From: Chelativorans sp. J32
GTDB lineage: Bacteria > Pseudomonadota > Alphaproteobacteria > Rhizobiales > Rhizobiaceae
NCBI RefSeq assembly: GCF_000518985.1
Contig: NZ_JAEQ01000006.1
Location: forward strand, 124,001-188,000
Direction of reading: 5' to 3'
DNA length: 64,000 bases
Both the position numbers and the translations under genes were made by a program. Below are positions 41,069-50,243 of this stretch, piece after piece (position 1 is the stretch's first letter; the number at the start of each line of letters is the position of its first letter). The notes under the pieces were generated by a model that had not been told where the DNA came from, did no database searches, and was given only the letters and a program-made list of their open reading frames with translations.

Positions 41069-42625
41069 ATGTACCGATTGGGAATCGATGTCGGAGGGAC
41101 GAACACGGATGCGGTCATCATGGCCGGCCGGTCCGTCCTTGCCGGTGTGAAAGCCGCGACCACCGAGGATGTCACGAGCGGCGTGATCGAGGCGATGGAG
41201 GCGGCCATCTCCAAGGCCGCCGTGGAGCGCTCGAAGATCACGCATGTGATGATCGGCACCACGCATTTCACCAATGCCGTGATCGAGCGCAAGCACGTCA
41301 ATCCGGTGGCGGCGATCCGTCTCTGCCTGCCGGCCACCGCCTGCCTGCCGCCGATGGTGGACTGGCCGGAGGATCTGCGCCAGACCGTCGGCGGGCATCG
41401 CTACCTGGTGCGCGGCGGCTATGAATTCGACGGCCGCGAGATCGCTCCGCTCGACATCGATGAGCTTGACCGGATCGCCGCGGACATAAGCGCCAAGGAA
41501 CTGAAGGCCGCAGCGATTACCTCCGTCTTCAGCCCGATCAACGCGGCCATGGAGACGGCGGCTCGCGACCACCTCATGAAGCGCTGCCCCGGCCTGCGAG
41601 TGGTCGTCTCCAGCGATATCGGCCGCATCGGCTTGCTCGAACGCGAGAGCGCGGCGATCATGAATGCCAGCCTGCTCGAGCTCAGCGGCCGCACGGTCGA
41701 TGCCTTCGGAAGGGCGCTCCAGGCGGCAGGGCTCAGCTGCCCCTTCTTCATCACCCAGAACGACGGCACGCTGATGGGCGCCGAAATGGTGCGGGAATTC
41801 CCGGTCCTCACCTTCGCATCCGGACCCACCAATTCGATGCGCGGGGCAGCCTTCCTCACAGGGGAAAGCGATGCCATCGTGGTCGATATCGGCGGTACGA
41901 CCACGGACATAGGGGCTATCCAGCGCGGCTTCCCGCGCCAGGCATCGACGGTGGTCGATATAGGCGGTGTACGCACTAATTTCCGCATGCCTGACGTCTT
42001 CTCCATCGGGTTGGGCGGTGGCTCGCTCGTCCGCGGGACAGGCGGAGCGACAAGCGTCGGGCCGCAATCCGTGGGCTATCGCATCACGAAGGAGGCGCTG
42101 GTGTTCGGCGGCGGAACGCTGACGGCGACCGATATCGCCGTCGCAGCCGGCCGCGCATCGATCGGCAATCCCGCAGCGGTCGCCTCGCTTTCCGGCGAAC
42201 TCGTCGGCGAGGCTCTGGCCGAGATCGTTCAGATGCTGGAACGGGGCGTGGAGCGCAGCCGCATCTCGCCTGAGCCGATACCGGTGATCGCGGTGGGCGG
42301 CGGCTCCATCCTCATGCCGGAGAGGCTCGGCGACCTGCGCGTAATCCGTCCGGAGAACTTCGCCGTCGCCAACGCGGTGGGGGCTGCGATCGCGCAGGTG
42401 AGCGGCGAGGTGGACCGCATCTTCTCGCTCGCCAACGGGCTCACCCGCGAGACCTGCCTGAAACAGGCGGAGGAGGAAGCGCGCGAGAAGGCGATGCGCT
42501 CCGGCGCCGCGCCGGCGACCATCACCGTCATCGAACGCGAGGACGTGCCGCTCGCGTATCTTCCCGGCAATGCCACCCGCATCCATGTGAAGGTGGTCGG
42601 CGAGATGGATGGCGTACATGCTTGA
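41069..42625 (+). CDS. Hydantoinase/oxoprolinase subunit A family protein (HyuA type)
   Basis: A 518-residue actin-like ATPase-fold protein of the HyuA/OplA/AcxA family, which hydrolyse cyclic amides or carboxylate ketones with ATP. Motifs: LGIDVGGTNTDAVIM (phosphate 1), THVMIGTTHFTNAVIER, VLTFASGPTNSMRGA, VVDIGGTTTDIGAIQRG (phosphate 2) and IAVGGGSILMPERL. It is at the short end of the family (full 5-oxoprolinase alpha halves are about 690). There is no HyuB (the beta subunit) beside it; two DUF917 proteins follow instead, the first overlapping its stop by 17 bases. This HyuA-DUF917 pairing recurs in bacteria and probably replaces HyuB. Confidence 0.85.
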   Translation: MYRLGIDVGGTNTDAVIMAGRSVLAGVKAATTEDVTSGVIEAMEAAISKAAVERSKITHVMIGTTHFTNAVIERKHVNPVAAIRLCLPATACLPPMVDWPEDLRQTVGGHRYLVRGGYEFDGREIAPLDIDELDRIAADISAKELKAAAITSVFSPINAAMETAARDHLMKRCPGLRVVVSSDIGRIGLLERESAAIMNASLLELSGRTVDAFGRALQAAGLSCPFFITQNDGTLMGAEMVREFPVLTFASGPTNSMRGAAFLTGESDAIVVDIGGTTTDIGAIQRGFPRQASTVVDIGGVRTNFRMPDVFSIGLGGGSLVRGTGGATSVGPQSVGYRITKEALVFGGGTLTATDIAVAAGRASIGNPAAVASLSGELVGEALAEIVQMLERGVERSRISPEPIPVIAVGGGSILMPERLGDLRVIRPENFAVANAVGAAIAQVSGEVDRIFSLANGLTRETCLKQAEEEAREKAMRSGAAPATITVIEREDVPLAYLPGNATRIHVKVVGEMDGVHA

Positions 42626-43736
42626 ACGGACGAGCGGCTTTCTTCTCGACGAGCGGAAGATCGATGCGCTTGAGATCGGCGCCGCGATCCTCGGGACCGG
42701 CGGCGGTGGCAATCCCTATATCGGCAAGCTGCGCGCCCGCGAGGCGCTGCGGCAGGGCTTCAAGATGCGGATCGTGCCGCTCGAGACGCTTCCCGACGAT
42801 GCCGTCGTCGTTTCCCTGGGCGGCATCGGCGCGCCGCTCGTCTCGCATGAGCGGATCAAGGAGGGGAAGGAAGGACTGAGATGCATCCGGGCGCTGGAAG
42901 AGCGGCTCGGCATTTCCGTCGATGCGGTCGCCTGCGAGGAGATCGGCGGGCAGAACGCGATGGAGCCGCTGATCACCGCTTCCGCGGCCGGGCTCCCCGT
43001 CGTCGACTGCGACGGGATGGGCCGCGCCTTCCCCGAGATGCAGATGACGACCTACTCCATATACGGCCATCGGTCGACGCCCAGCGTGATGTGCGACCTG
43101 CATGGGAATGTGGTGATCTTCGAGCACGCGGCCTCGGAAAAATGGCACGAGACCATGGCGCGGGCCTGCGTCGTGGCGCAGGGCGGCGCGTCGACGCTTG
43201 CAAGCGCGCCAATGTCGGGAAAATTCCTGAAGCAGTTCGCCATCCCCGGCTCTTACAGCCGGGCCATGGCACTCGGCGAAGCCGTCCTGACGGCGCGGCG
43301 CGCGCATGCTGATCCGATCTGCGCCATATGCGAGAGCGAAAATGGGAGAATGGTCTTCCGGGGGAAGATCGCCGATGTCAGCCGTACGATCGCCGGCGGC
43401 TTCGTGAGAGGCAAGGTGCACCTTACCGGCTTCGATCAGTACGAGGGAGACGAGGGCTCGGTTCTCATCCAGAACGAAAACCTCGTGTTCCTGCGCAATG
43501 GCGCGGTCGAAGTGGTCGTTCCCGACCTCATCGTGATTCTCGACGTGGACAGCGGCGAGGCCATCACCACCGAGATGCTTCGCTATGGCCAGCGGGTGGC
43601 CGTTCTCGCCCTTCCATGCCACCCGTTGCTCCGCTCCGAAGCGGCGCTGGAGGTGGTCGGCCCCAAGGGATTCGGCCTTGAAGGGATCGATTACAGGCCA
43701 ATGTGCGAGCAGGAACGGGAGAGGGTGGCTCGATGA
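42609..43736 (+). CDS. DUF917 family protein, copy 1
   Basis: A 375-residue protein of the DUF917 family. Both ATGs at 42609 and 42618 are possible. ALEIGAAILGTGGGGNPYIGKL near residue 20 (glycine-rich, GTGGGG), VACEEIGGQNAMEPLITA near 108, and DCDGMGRAFPEMQMTTYSI near 132 are the family hallmarks. The C-terminal half contains VPDLIVILDVDSGEAITTEMLRYGQRV. The biochemical role is unknown, but family members are linked to HyuA and are likely catalytic partners in ring hydrolysis. It overlaps the upstream HyuA gene by 17 bases and the second copy by four. Confidence 0.82.
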   Translation: MAYMLERTSGFLLDERKIDALEIGAAILGTGGGGNPYIGKLRAREALRQGFKMRIVPLETLPDDAVVVSLGGIGAPLVSHERIKEGKEGLRCIRALEERLGISVDAVACEEIGGQNAMEPLITASAAGLPVVDCDGMGRAFPEMQMTTYSIYGHRSTPSVMCDLHGNVVIFEHAASEKWHETMARACVVAQGGASTLASAPMSGKFLKQFAIPGSYSRAMALGEAVLTARRAHADPICAICESENGRMVFRGKIADVSRTIAGGFVRGKVHLTGFDQYEGDEGSVLIQNENLVFLRNGAVEVVVPDLIVILDVDSGEAITTEMLRYGQRVAVLALPCHPLLRSEAALEVVGPKGFGLEGIDYRPMCEQERERVAR

Positions 43737-44818
43737 CATCATTCCAGGTGATGCCGCAGGACATGGAAGCGATCGCGACGGGCGGTGCGTTTCTAGGCAC
43801 GGGCGGCGGTGGAGACCCGTATATCGGCAAGCTGATGGCGCAGTCCGTGATGGCGGAGAAGGGGCCGGTGACGGTGATTTCGCCCGACGACGTCGAGGAC
43901 GACTGGCTTTGCCTGCCAGTGTGCATGATGGGCGCGCCGACCGTAATGGTGGAGAAGCTACCCAACGGATCGGAGGCCGGTTCCGCCCTGGCGCAGCTCG
44001 AGGCCTTTCTCGGGCGCAGGGCCGACGCGCTGATCTGCATCGAGGCCGGCGGGCTCAACTCGACAATTCCCTTCGCCGTCGCCTCCGCCACCGGCCTGCC
44101 GCTGATCGACGGCGACGGGATGGGCCGGGCCTTCCCGGAACTGCAAATGGTGTCCTTCACCATGCACAGCGTTTCGGCAACGCCCATGGTGCTGGCCGAC
44201 GACAAGGGCAACAGCTCCATCATCAACGCGATCTCCAACCGCTGGACGGAGCGTCTCGCCCGATGCCAGACCGTGGAAATGGGGGGAGCGGCCCTGGTGG
44301 CGCTCTACCCGATGAGCGGGGCAGAGGTGAAGCGCGGCATCCTTCGCCACACCCTGTCGCTTATCAAGGAGATCGGCGAGACGATATCGGCGGAGCGGAA
44401 TGCACACCGCAATCCCGCAGAGGCGCTGATCAGGCGTCTTGGCGGCAAGCGCCTGTTTTCCGGCCGGGTCGCCGATATAGACCGGCGGACCGTAGGCGGA
44501 TTTGCGCGCGGGCAGGCGCTATTCAAGGGGATGGAAGCGGACGAGGGGAAGAGCTTCCGCGTCGATTTCCAGAACGAATTCCTGATTTGCCGAGGCGACG
44601 ATGGCGCCCCGATGGCGATAACGCCCGACCTGATCTGTGCGCTCGACGCCGACGGAGGCCTTCCGGTGACCACGGAGCAGCTCCGCTATGGCCTGGCCGT
44701 GACGATGATTGGCCTGCCCTGCGACGAGCAGTGGCGGACGCCGGCCGGGCTCGATCTCGTCGGTCCCGCCTATTTCGGCTACAATCACGAATACGCGCCG
44801 TTACACAGCCTGTCCTGA
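43733..44818 (+). CDS. DUF917 family protein, copy 2
   Basis: A 361-residue paralogue of the preceding gene. Its ATG at 43733 overlaps the stop of copy 1 as ATGA, which sets the start; the frame to 43703 is an extension. It keeps GTGGGGDPYIGKLMAQ, CIEAGGLNSTIPFAVASATGLPLIDGDGMGRAFPELQMVSFTMH and PDLICALDADGGLPVTTEQLRYG. In copy 1 the E-I-G-G-Q-N motif becomes E-A-G-G-L-N here. Tandem DUF917 genes suggest a heteromeric complex, as for two halves of a duplicated enzyme. End of the operon that began with the monooxygenase. Confidence 0.82.
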   Translation: MTSFQVMPQDMEAIATGGAFLGTGGGGDPYIGKLMAQSVMAEKGPVTVISPDDVEDDWLCLPVCMMGAPTVMVEKLPNGSEAGSALAQLEAFLGRRADALICIEAGGLNSTIPFAVASATGLPLIDGDGMGRAFPELQMVSFTMHSVSATPMVLADDKGNSSIINAISNRWTERLARCQTVEMGGAALVALYPMSGAEVKRGILRHTLSLIKEIGETISAERNAHRNPAEALIRRLGGKRLFSGRVADIDRRTVGGFARGQALFKGMEADEGKSFRVDFQNEFLICRGDDGAPMAITPDLICALDADGGLPVTTEQLRYGLAVTMIGLPCDEQWRTPAGLDLVGPAYFGYNHEYAPLHSLS

Positions 44819-45009
44819 TGTCCGAGGCGCCGGATCGGCGCCGACGACGTGCTTGATCCGCCCGATCATAATGGCGGCCTGACGATGATCTTCCTGGCTG
44901 TGAACGCCACCCCGATCAAGGTGCGCCTGGGAGGCCTGCTGATGAAAGGCGCGCTCCGCGCGAAATTGTGGTTTCATTGGTTTCCTTGCCAGCATGAGGA
45001 GGCGAGCCA

Positions 45010-45954
45010 ATGAACCTCAGAAGCATCCCCGTGGCGCAGCTCTTGGAGTTGCTGGCGGTGGTCCGGTGTGGCAGCATCAATCGGGCCGCTCAGGAGCTGA
45101 ACACCACCCAGCCCACGCTGACCAGAAGCATCAAAAGGCTGGAGGACCGGCTGAGGGTGCCTCTGCTTCAACGAACCGCACATGGCGTGACGCCATCCGA
45201 ATACACCAAAGCGATGCTCCCTTTCCTCCAGAGCATCGAGAGCGACTTCAGGAAAGCCTTGGCGGAAATTGAGGCTGCCACCGGAGCCGGCGCGGGCAAG
45301 ATCTGCATCGGCTCGACGGCCATGGTGGCAAACAAGATCGTCCCGCAGGTGCTTGCCCGGTTTGTCCCGCGCTGGCCGCATCTGACCATCGAATTCGTCG
45401 AGGACCGCAAACCCGCCCTGCTCGAGGGATTGCGGAGCGGCAAATACGATTTCGTCATGGCCCTCATGAGCCCCGAGGAGCAGGCGCGGGACATCCTGCA
45501 GCAGGAACTTTTCACCGACACGCTCGTGGTCATTGCCCGCCCGGGCCATCCTCTTACCAAGCTTTCGTCCCTGTCCGTGCGCGATATCGTCCAGTGCAAA
45601 TGGATCCTGCCTACGGAGGGGCTCGACCTGCGCAGCCGCCTGGAGAATTTCTTCCGTAACGAAGGACACGACGTGCCGGCGTTCCCGGTCGAAACGACGC
45701 TCTTTACAGCGATCGTCGCTCTGGTGAAGAGCACCGACCGGATCTCCGCGATTCCATCCGTGGTCGTAAGGGACGAACTGCTCAGCGGCGAGCTTGTAGC
45801 GCTGCGCGGCCCTTGGAACTTCATCCACCGCTCGTTCAGCGCCTATTTCAGGCGCGGGCATACGCTCTCTCCTTCCGCCCGCGAGCTGTTCCGGGAAACC
45901 CGCCGATATATTACCGAACTCGGCGTCAACGTTCAGAAGGCGGCTGCCGAATAG
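45010..45954 (+). CDS. LysR-family transcriptional regulator
   Basis: A 314-residue regulator. GAGGAGGCGAGCCA precedes the ATG. Residues 5-65 form the winged helix (PVAQLLELLAVVRCGSINRAAQELNTTQPTLTRSIKRLEDRLRVPLLQRTAHGVTPSEY), followed by a two-lobe effector domain (KICIGSTAMVANKIVPQVLARFVPRWPHLTIEFVED). It lies upstream and in line with the dipeptidase/TctCBA unit. LysR members usually activate a neighbouring operon in response to its substrate. The 190-base gap on its left after the DUF917 operon suggests a separate promoter. Confidence 0.9.
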   Translation: MNLRSIPVAQLLELLAVVRCGSINRAAQELNTTQPTLTRSIKRLEDRLRVPLLQRTAHGVTPSEYTKAMLPFLQSIESDFRKALAEIEAATGAGAGKICIGSTAMVANKIVPQVLARFVPRWPHLTIEFVEDRKPALLEGLRSGKYDFVMALMSPEEQARDILQQELFTDTLVVIARPGHPLTKLSSLSVRDIVQCKWILPTEGLDLRSRLENFFRNEGHDVPAFPVETTLFTAIVALVKSTDRISAIPSVVVRDELLSGELVALRGPWNFIHRSFSAYFRRGHTLSPSARELFRETRRYITELGVNVQKAAAE

Positions 45955-46108
45955 GTCAGAGGGCACTTTTGCTGCGCTAATGGAGGATGGCTATACACTT
46001 CAGGCATAACCCCGTGCCTCAATGCATTGGCGAAATGCTCCAGCTTGGAGTGAACTCCAATATGGGTTCCGGTCGGAATTCGAGATGCAGCAGCCGCAAG
46101 AGGGAGTG

Positions 46109-47182
46109 ATGTCGTACTACGAATTGTCCGCCGATGAGGATTTGAACATCCTTAGACTGCATGAAAAGGCGATCGTGTTCGACGGTGCCTTCCCGATGCT
46201 CGGCTTCTACAAGGCGCCCGAGGAGGAAATCGACGCTTTCCTTAAGGGCGGCGTGACAGGCGGGAACGCGACGCTCTCTTCCGACGAAACCGATTTCTCC
46301 GGCGCGATCGCGAATTTCCGCAACCTGAAGGCTCTCATTTCGCGCAATAGCGATCGGATGGCCCTTTGCACGCGTGCGGCCGATATCGAGCGTTGCAAGC
46401 GGGACGGCAAGATTGGCATGGTTCCCTTCTTCCAAAATCCCAAGCCGATTGCAGACCGGCTGGCCGATCTGGAGATTTTCTACGAGCTGGGCCTGCGCGT
46501 ATTCCAGATGACATACAACAATCTGGGCTTCATCGGCGCCGGCTGTTGCGAGCGCAACGATCCGGGGCTGAGCAATTTTGGCATCGAGGTGGTGAGCAAA
46601 TGCAACGAGCTCGGCATTCTGCTAGACATCTCCCATTGCGGGCCGGCGACATCCTGGGACACGCTGAAGTTTTCCAAGGCGCCCGTGGTCGCCAGCCATT
46701 CGGGTGCATATGCCCTTGCGCGCGCCTTCGGGCGCAATAAACCCGACGACATGTTAAAGGCGGTGGCTGACACGGGTGGACTGGCAGGCATTCCCTTCTT
46801 CCCCTGCCTCGTGAAGAGAGATCCGGAGACGCATGTCGTGCAGCCCTCCACCGTCGAGGACGTCATCGACCATATCGACCACGCCGTCGAGATCATGGGC
46901 ATAGACCATGTGGGAATTGCTTCCGACATGTCCTCCCATCTGGCGCGTACCCTGGAGCTTACGCGCGACTCGGTGCTGCGCACCACGCGACTGCGTCATC
47001 CGGAGGTGTTCGGCGTCGGGCCTACCGATCGCTACGATCCTTATCCGGCGGGTTTGGACAGCCATGCCAAAATGCTGAACCTCAGCCGCGGGCTCCACAA
47101 ACGCGGCTATGCCGAAGGCGATATCATAAAGATACTCGGGGGAAACTGGATGCGCGTCTACAGCGCAGTGTGGAAGGACTAG
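46109..47182 (+). CDS. M19 (renal/membrane dipeptidase) family protein lacking canonical N-terminal metal ligands
   Basis: A 357-residue TIM-barrel protein. The ATG at 46109 follows GAGGGAGTG; the frame to 46022 has no start signal. M19 dipeptidases normally have D-G-H-N-D near the N-terminus, but here the segment reads FDGAFPML, so both ligands of the HxD pair are missing (A27 and P29). The later E of the E-G motif is replaced by Q in FFQNPKPI. The other two histidines (LLDISHCG near 200 and VASHSGAYAL near 220) and the Asp of HVGIASDMS remain. This pattern is seen in a non-canonical dipeptidase subgroup, whose activity is not established. It heads the TctCBA unit. Confidence 0.72.
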   Translation: MSYYELSADEDLNILRLHEKAIVFDGAFPMLGFYKAPEEEIDAFLKGGVTGGNATLSSDETDFSGAIANFRNLKALISRNSDRMALCTRAADIERCKRDGKIGMVPFFQNPKPIADRLADLEIFYELGLRVFQMTYNNLGFIGAGCCERNDPGLSNFGIEVVSKCNELGILLDISHCGPATSWDTLKFSKAPVVASHSGAYALARAFGRNKPDDMLKAVADTGGLAGIPFFPCLVKRDPETHVVQPSTVEDVIDHIDHAVEIMGIDHVGIASDMSSHLARTLELTRDSVLRTTRLRHPEVFGVGPTDRYDPYPAGLDSHAKMLNLSRGLHKRGYAEGDIIKILGGNWMRVYSAVWKD

Positions 47183-47250
47183 AGGGGAAGGCAGGGTTAA
47201 CCTGACCGTCACAAAAACCGACAAGGGGAATTCGTGAGGAGAACAATGCG

Positions 47251-48216
47251 ATGAACACATCCATTCTCAACCGGCTGCGGCGCTGCTTTTCGCTGTTGTT
47301 CATATCGGCGCTGGCCGGCCTTTCCGTGTTGCCGGCCCAAGCGGCCTGGCCGGAGCGCGCGATCGAAATCATCGTCGCCTACGCTCCGGGCGGCGGGTCG
47401 GACGCGATCGCGCGCATCGCCGCGCGCATCATGTCGCGCGAACTGGGCGTGCCGGTGAACGTCGTCAACATGCCGGGCGGCAACCAGCTGCCGGGGATCG
47501 AGGCGGTGATGCGGGCAGCGCCCGACGGCTATACTCTTCTTCTGGAAACACCCGCGACGAGCTCGATCAAGGCGACCATACCCGACAACCCGGTCGATCT
47601 GGAGGCGCGCACCTATGGCCCTCTCATGGCCGCCCAGGGCGCGCTCATCATGGTCAAGGGCGATTCCCCCTGGAACAGCGTCAGCGACATGGTCGACTTC
47701 ATCAAGAACAATCCCGGAAGCTTCACTTATGTCCGGCTTGGTGGATCCACCTATTCCGATCTCGTAACCCAAGGACTTTTCTCCGTGGCGGGCATCGATC
47801 CCCAGACGGTGAAGCCGGTCGACTACAGCGGGAATGGTCCCGGCAACATTGCGGTCGCGGGCGGTCACGTGATGATGTCCGGCGGCTCGATCAATCCGCT
47901 GATCTCATCGGGCGATCTCAAGGTGCTGGCGATCGCCGGTCCTGAAAGGGCCACCGCGCTTCCCGATGTTCCGACCCTCGCCGAGTCGGGCTATCCGGTC
48001 GATTTCGTCGCTTATTTCGGATTCTCGGGACCGGTCGGTCTGCCTGAAGAGGTGCTGAACCGGCTCGATGAGGTCGTCCAGAAGATGAGCGGGGACGACA
48101 GTTTCCGCAAGGAGATCGAAGCGATCGGCTTCTATCCGCGTTTCCTGCCGGCGAAAGAGGCGCGCACCTATATCCTCGATGAGGCGGAGGAATATCGCGC
48201 GCTGGCGAAGCGATGA
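47251..48216 (+). CDS. tctC: TctC-type solute-binding protein (tripartite tricarboxylate transporter)
   Basis: A 321-residue periplasmic binding protein. Signal peptide MNTSILNRLRRCFSLLFISALAGLSVLPAQA is cut before AWPERAIEIIVAYAPGGGSDAIARI, the TctC opening (WPxxPIxxIVPxxPGGxxDxxAR). MPGGNQLPGIEAVMRAAPDGYTLLL and LPDVPTLAESGYPVDF are standard. Such proteins bind carboxylates, including citrate, and aromatic or amide carboxylic acids. A 75-base gap separates it from TctB. Confidence 0.92.
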   Translation: MNTSILNRLRRCFSLLFISALAGLSVLPAQAAWPERAIEIIVAYAPGGGSDAIARIAARIMSRELGVPVNVVNMPGGNQLPGIEAVMRAAPDGYTLLLETPATSSIKATIPDNPVDLEARTYGPLMAAQGALIMVKGDSPWNSVSDMVDFIKNNPGSFTYVRLGGSTYSDLVTQGLFSVAGIDPQTVKPVDYSGNGPGNIAVAGGHVMMSGGSINPLISSGDLKVLAIAGPERATALPDVPTLAESGYPVDFVAYFGFSGPVGLPEEVLNRLDEVVQKMSGDDSFRKEIEAIGFYPRFLPAKEARTYILDEAEEYRALAKR

Positions 48217-48291
48217 ACGAGTCAGGAGGGCAGGCGGATCGCTGCGGCCGCCCCCCTGCATCCGTCGATCCCAACTTGCGGAGCAACCGCA

Positions 48292-48765
48292 ATGTCCGAT
48301 GAGCAGACCGTGCGCTCGCGCCTGGTGAAGAATGCCGAAATCGGCATTCTTCTGCTCCTTGGCGCGGTGGTGACCGGCGACGGAATCCGCTTCGTCCTGG
48401 TCACGCGGCATCTGCGCGCGCTCGAAGTGGGCGGCTACGAGATTCTTCTCGGCCTGCTCCTCATCATCCTGACGCTTTTCTATGCCTTGAAGCCGCTGGC
48501 GGAGAACTGGCGGATTTCCGAGGGCAATCGGAACACGGCGATCGGCTATGGCCTGCTCGTTGCATATGCCGCTTCGCTTCATGGCCTCGGTTATATCATC
48601 AGCACGCTTATCGTGGTTGCCGCCTATATGCGACTGCTGGGTGGGTACCGAATGGCAAGCAGCCTGGCGGTAGCGGCCATCTTTGCAACCGCCTCCACCT
48701 GGCTCTGGACCACGCTGATGATCAGCCTCCCACGCGGCTATTTTTCCACCTGGATTCTTTGGTAG
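48292..48765 (+). CDS. tctB: TctB-type small membrane subunit
   Basis: A 157-residue protein with four predicted helices. After a short cytoplasmic N-terminus come VKNAEIGILLLLGAVVTGDGIRF, VGGYEILLGLLLIILTLFYALKPL and, near the end, TLMISLPRGYFSTWILW, typical of the poorly conserved TctB family (about 140-170 residues). Identity is supported by its place between TctC and TctA; alone it would be hard to recognise. Confidence 0.85.
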   Translation: MSDEQTVRSRLVKNAEIGILLLLGAVVTGDGIRFVLVTRHLRALEVGGYEILLGLLLIILTLFYALKPLAENWRISEGNRNTAIGYGLLVAYAASLHGLGYIISTLIVVAAYMRLLGGYRMASSLAVAAIFATASTWLWTTLMISLPRGYFSTWILW

Positions 48766-48779
48766 GAACGGAGCCGCAC

Positions 48780-50237
48780 ATGGACGCCTTTCTAGCCGGT
48801 ATCCTCGCCGCCTGTTCTCCCCAGAACCTGGCGTTTGCCTTCATGGGATGCCTGATCGGCACGATCGTCGGCGTTCTGCCCGGCATCGGGGCCGTTTCCG
48901 CGGTTGCCATTCTCTTCCCGTTCACGGTCTATCTGCCGCCGGAGGGGATGATCATCGCGTTGATCTCCATCTACTACGGCTCGATGTATGGCGGGTCGAC
49001 GACTGCGATCCTGATGAAGGTTCCCGGAGAGGTTTCCTCCATCGTCACCGCCATCGATGGTTATGAGATGACGAAGCAGGGGAGGGCGGGGCCGGCACTT
49101 GCAATAGCCGCGATCGCTTCCTTCCTCGCCGGTATCATCGGCACGATCCTGGTAGCGACGCTCGGCCCTTCCACGGCGCGCCTGGCGCTCGGTTTCGGCC
49201 CGGCGGAGTATCTGGGACTTAGCATATTCAGCCTGACCGCGATCGCCGCCCTTTCAGGACGCTCGCTGCTTCGCGGCGCCATCATCGCCGTGGTCGGCCT
49301 GATCCTCGTTTCGGTGGGCTATGACGAGGCCGCCGGGCTGGCGCGCCTGACCTTCGGCACGACCGCGCTGCAGCAAGGCTTCAATATCGTGCCCGTGATG
49401 ATCGGCCTCTTCGGCCTGGGCGAGATGCTGCGCATCTATGAGGAGGAGACCGGACATTTCAGCAAGGTCAGGATCGACAAGCTCATGCCCAGCCGGGAGG
49501 AATGCGCCCTCGGGCTGGCTGCAGGGGCGCGGGCGACAGCCCTGTCGTTTCCTCTCGGCCTGCTGCCGGGCATGCTGCCTTCGGTTCTGTCCTTCCTCGC
49601 CTATACTCTCGAAAAGCACTTTTCCAAAACGCCGGAAAAGTTCGGCAAGGGCGCGGTGGCCGGCGTTGCGGCGGCCGAGGCCTCGAACAATGCGGCGGCG
49701 ATGGGCAATCTGCTGCCGCTGATGGCGCTGGGCGTCCCCACCGGACCCACCATGGCGCTGATCCTGGGCGCCCTGACCGTCTATGGCCTCGCGCCGGGGC
49801 CGATGCTGTTCATAGCGCAAGCCGATTTTGTGTGGACCGTCATCGGCAGCTTCTTCGTTGCCAATGTGATCCTCCTCGTCCTCAACCTTCCCCTCGTGGG
49901 CGTCTGGGTCCGCATCGCCGCGATTCCAAAGGCGATCCTCACGCCGGCGGTGATGGTCCTTTGCCTGGTGGGCGCTTTCAGCGTGCGCAACAGCATGTTC
50001 GATCTCTGGGTGTGCGTCGTCTTCGGCTTCCTGGGCTGGTTGCTGACGCGGGCCAAATGGCCGCTGGCGCCTTTGGTGCTGGCCTATGTGCTGGGACCGA
50101 TGCTCGAGAGCTCGGCCCGCCAGGTCATCGAGCTCTCCCCCCTTGTGCTTTTGGAGCGGCCGCTCTTCTGGATGTTCATCGTCCTTGCGGCGCTCTCGCT
50201 CTGGTTCAGCCGCCGCCTCTGGCGCGCTATCGAATAG
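48780..50237 (+). CDS. tctA: TctA-type large membrane subunit
   Basis: A 485-residue permease with about twelve helices. The ATG at 48780 follows GGAGCCGCAC and is preferred over an in-frame TTG at 48759. Family signatures: GCLIGTIVGVLPGIGAVSAVAILFPFTVYLPPEGMIIALISIYYGSMYGGSTTAILMKVPGE near residue 25-90 (TctA P-G-I-G and Y-G-G-S-T) and NLLPLMALGVPTGPTMALILGAL (the second conserved repeat) near residue 315. Completes the three-component importer with TctB and TctC. The next gene begins 7 bases later. Confidence 0.93.
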   Translation: MDAFLAGILAACSPQNLAFAFMGCLIGTIVGVLPGIGAVSAVAILFPFTVYLPPEGMIIALISIYYGSMYGGSTTAILMKVPGEVSSIVTAIDGYEMTKQGRAGPALAIAAIASFLAGIIGTILVATLGPSTARLALGFGPAEYLGLSIFSLTAIAALSGRSLLRGAIIAVVGLILVSVGYDEAAGLARLTFGTTALQQGFNIVPVMIGLFGLGEMLRIYEEETGHFSKVRIDKLMPSREECALGLAAGARATALSFPLGLLPGMLPSVLSFLAYTLEKHFSKTPEKFGKGAVAGVAAAEASNNAAAMGNLLPLMALGVPTGPTMALILGALTVYGLAPGPMLFIAQADFVWTVIGSFFVANVILLVLNLPLVGVWVRIAAIPKAILTPAVMVLCLVGAFSVRNSMFDLWVCVVFGFLGWLLTRAKWPLAPLVLAYVLGPMLESSARQVIELSPLVLLERPLFWMFIVLAALSLWFSRRLWRAIE

Positions 50238-50243
50238 GGTCCG

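Noticed and set aside
40898-42712. 604-residue open frame on the minus strand opposite the HyuA gene
   Set aside because: It is an arginine/alanine/histidine-rich shadow of the HyuA codons with no family motif or ribosome site; GC-rich DNA leaves antisense frames open.
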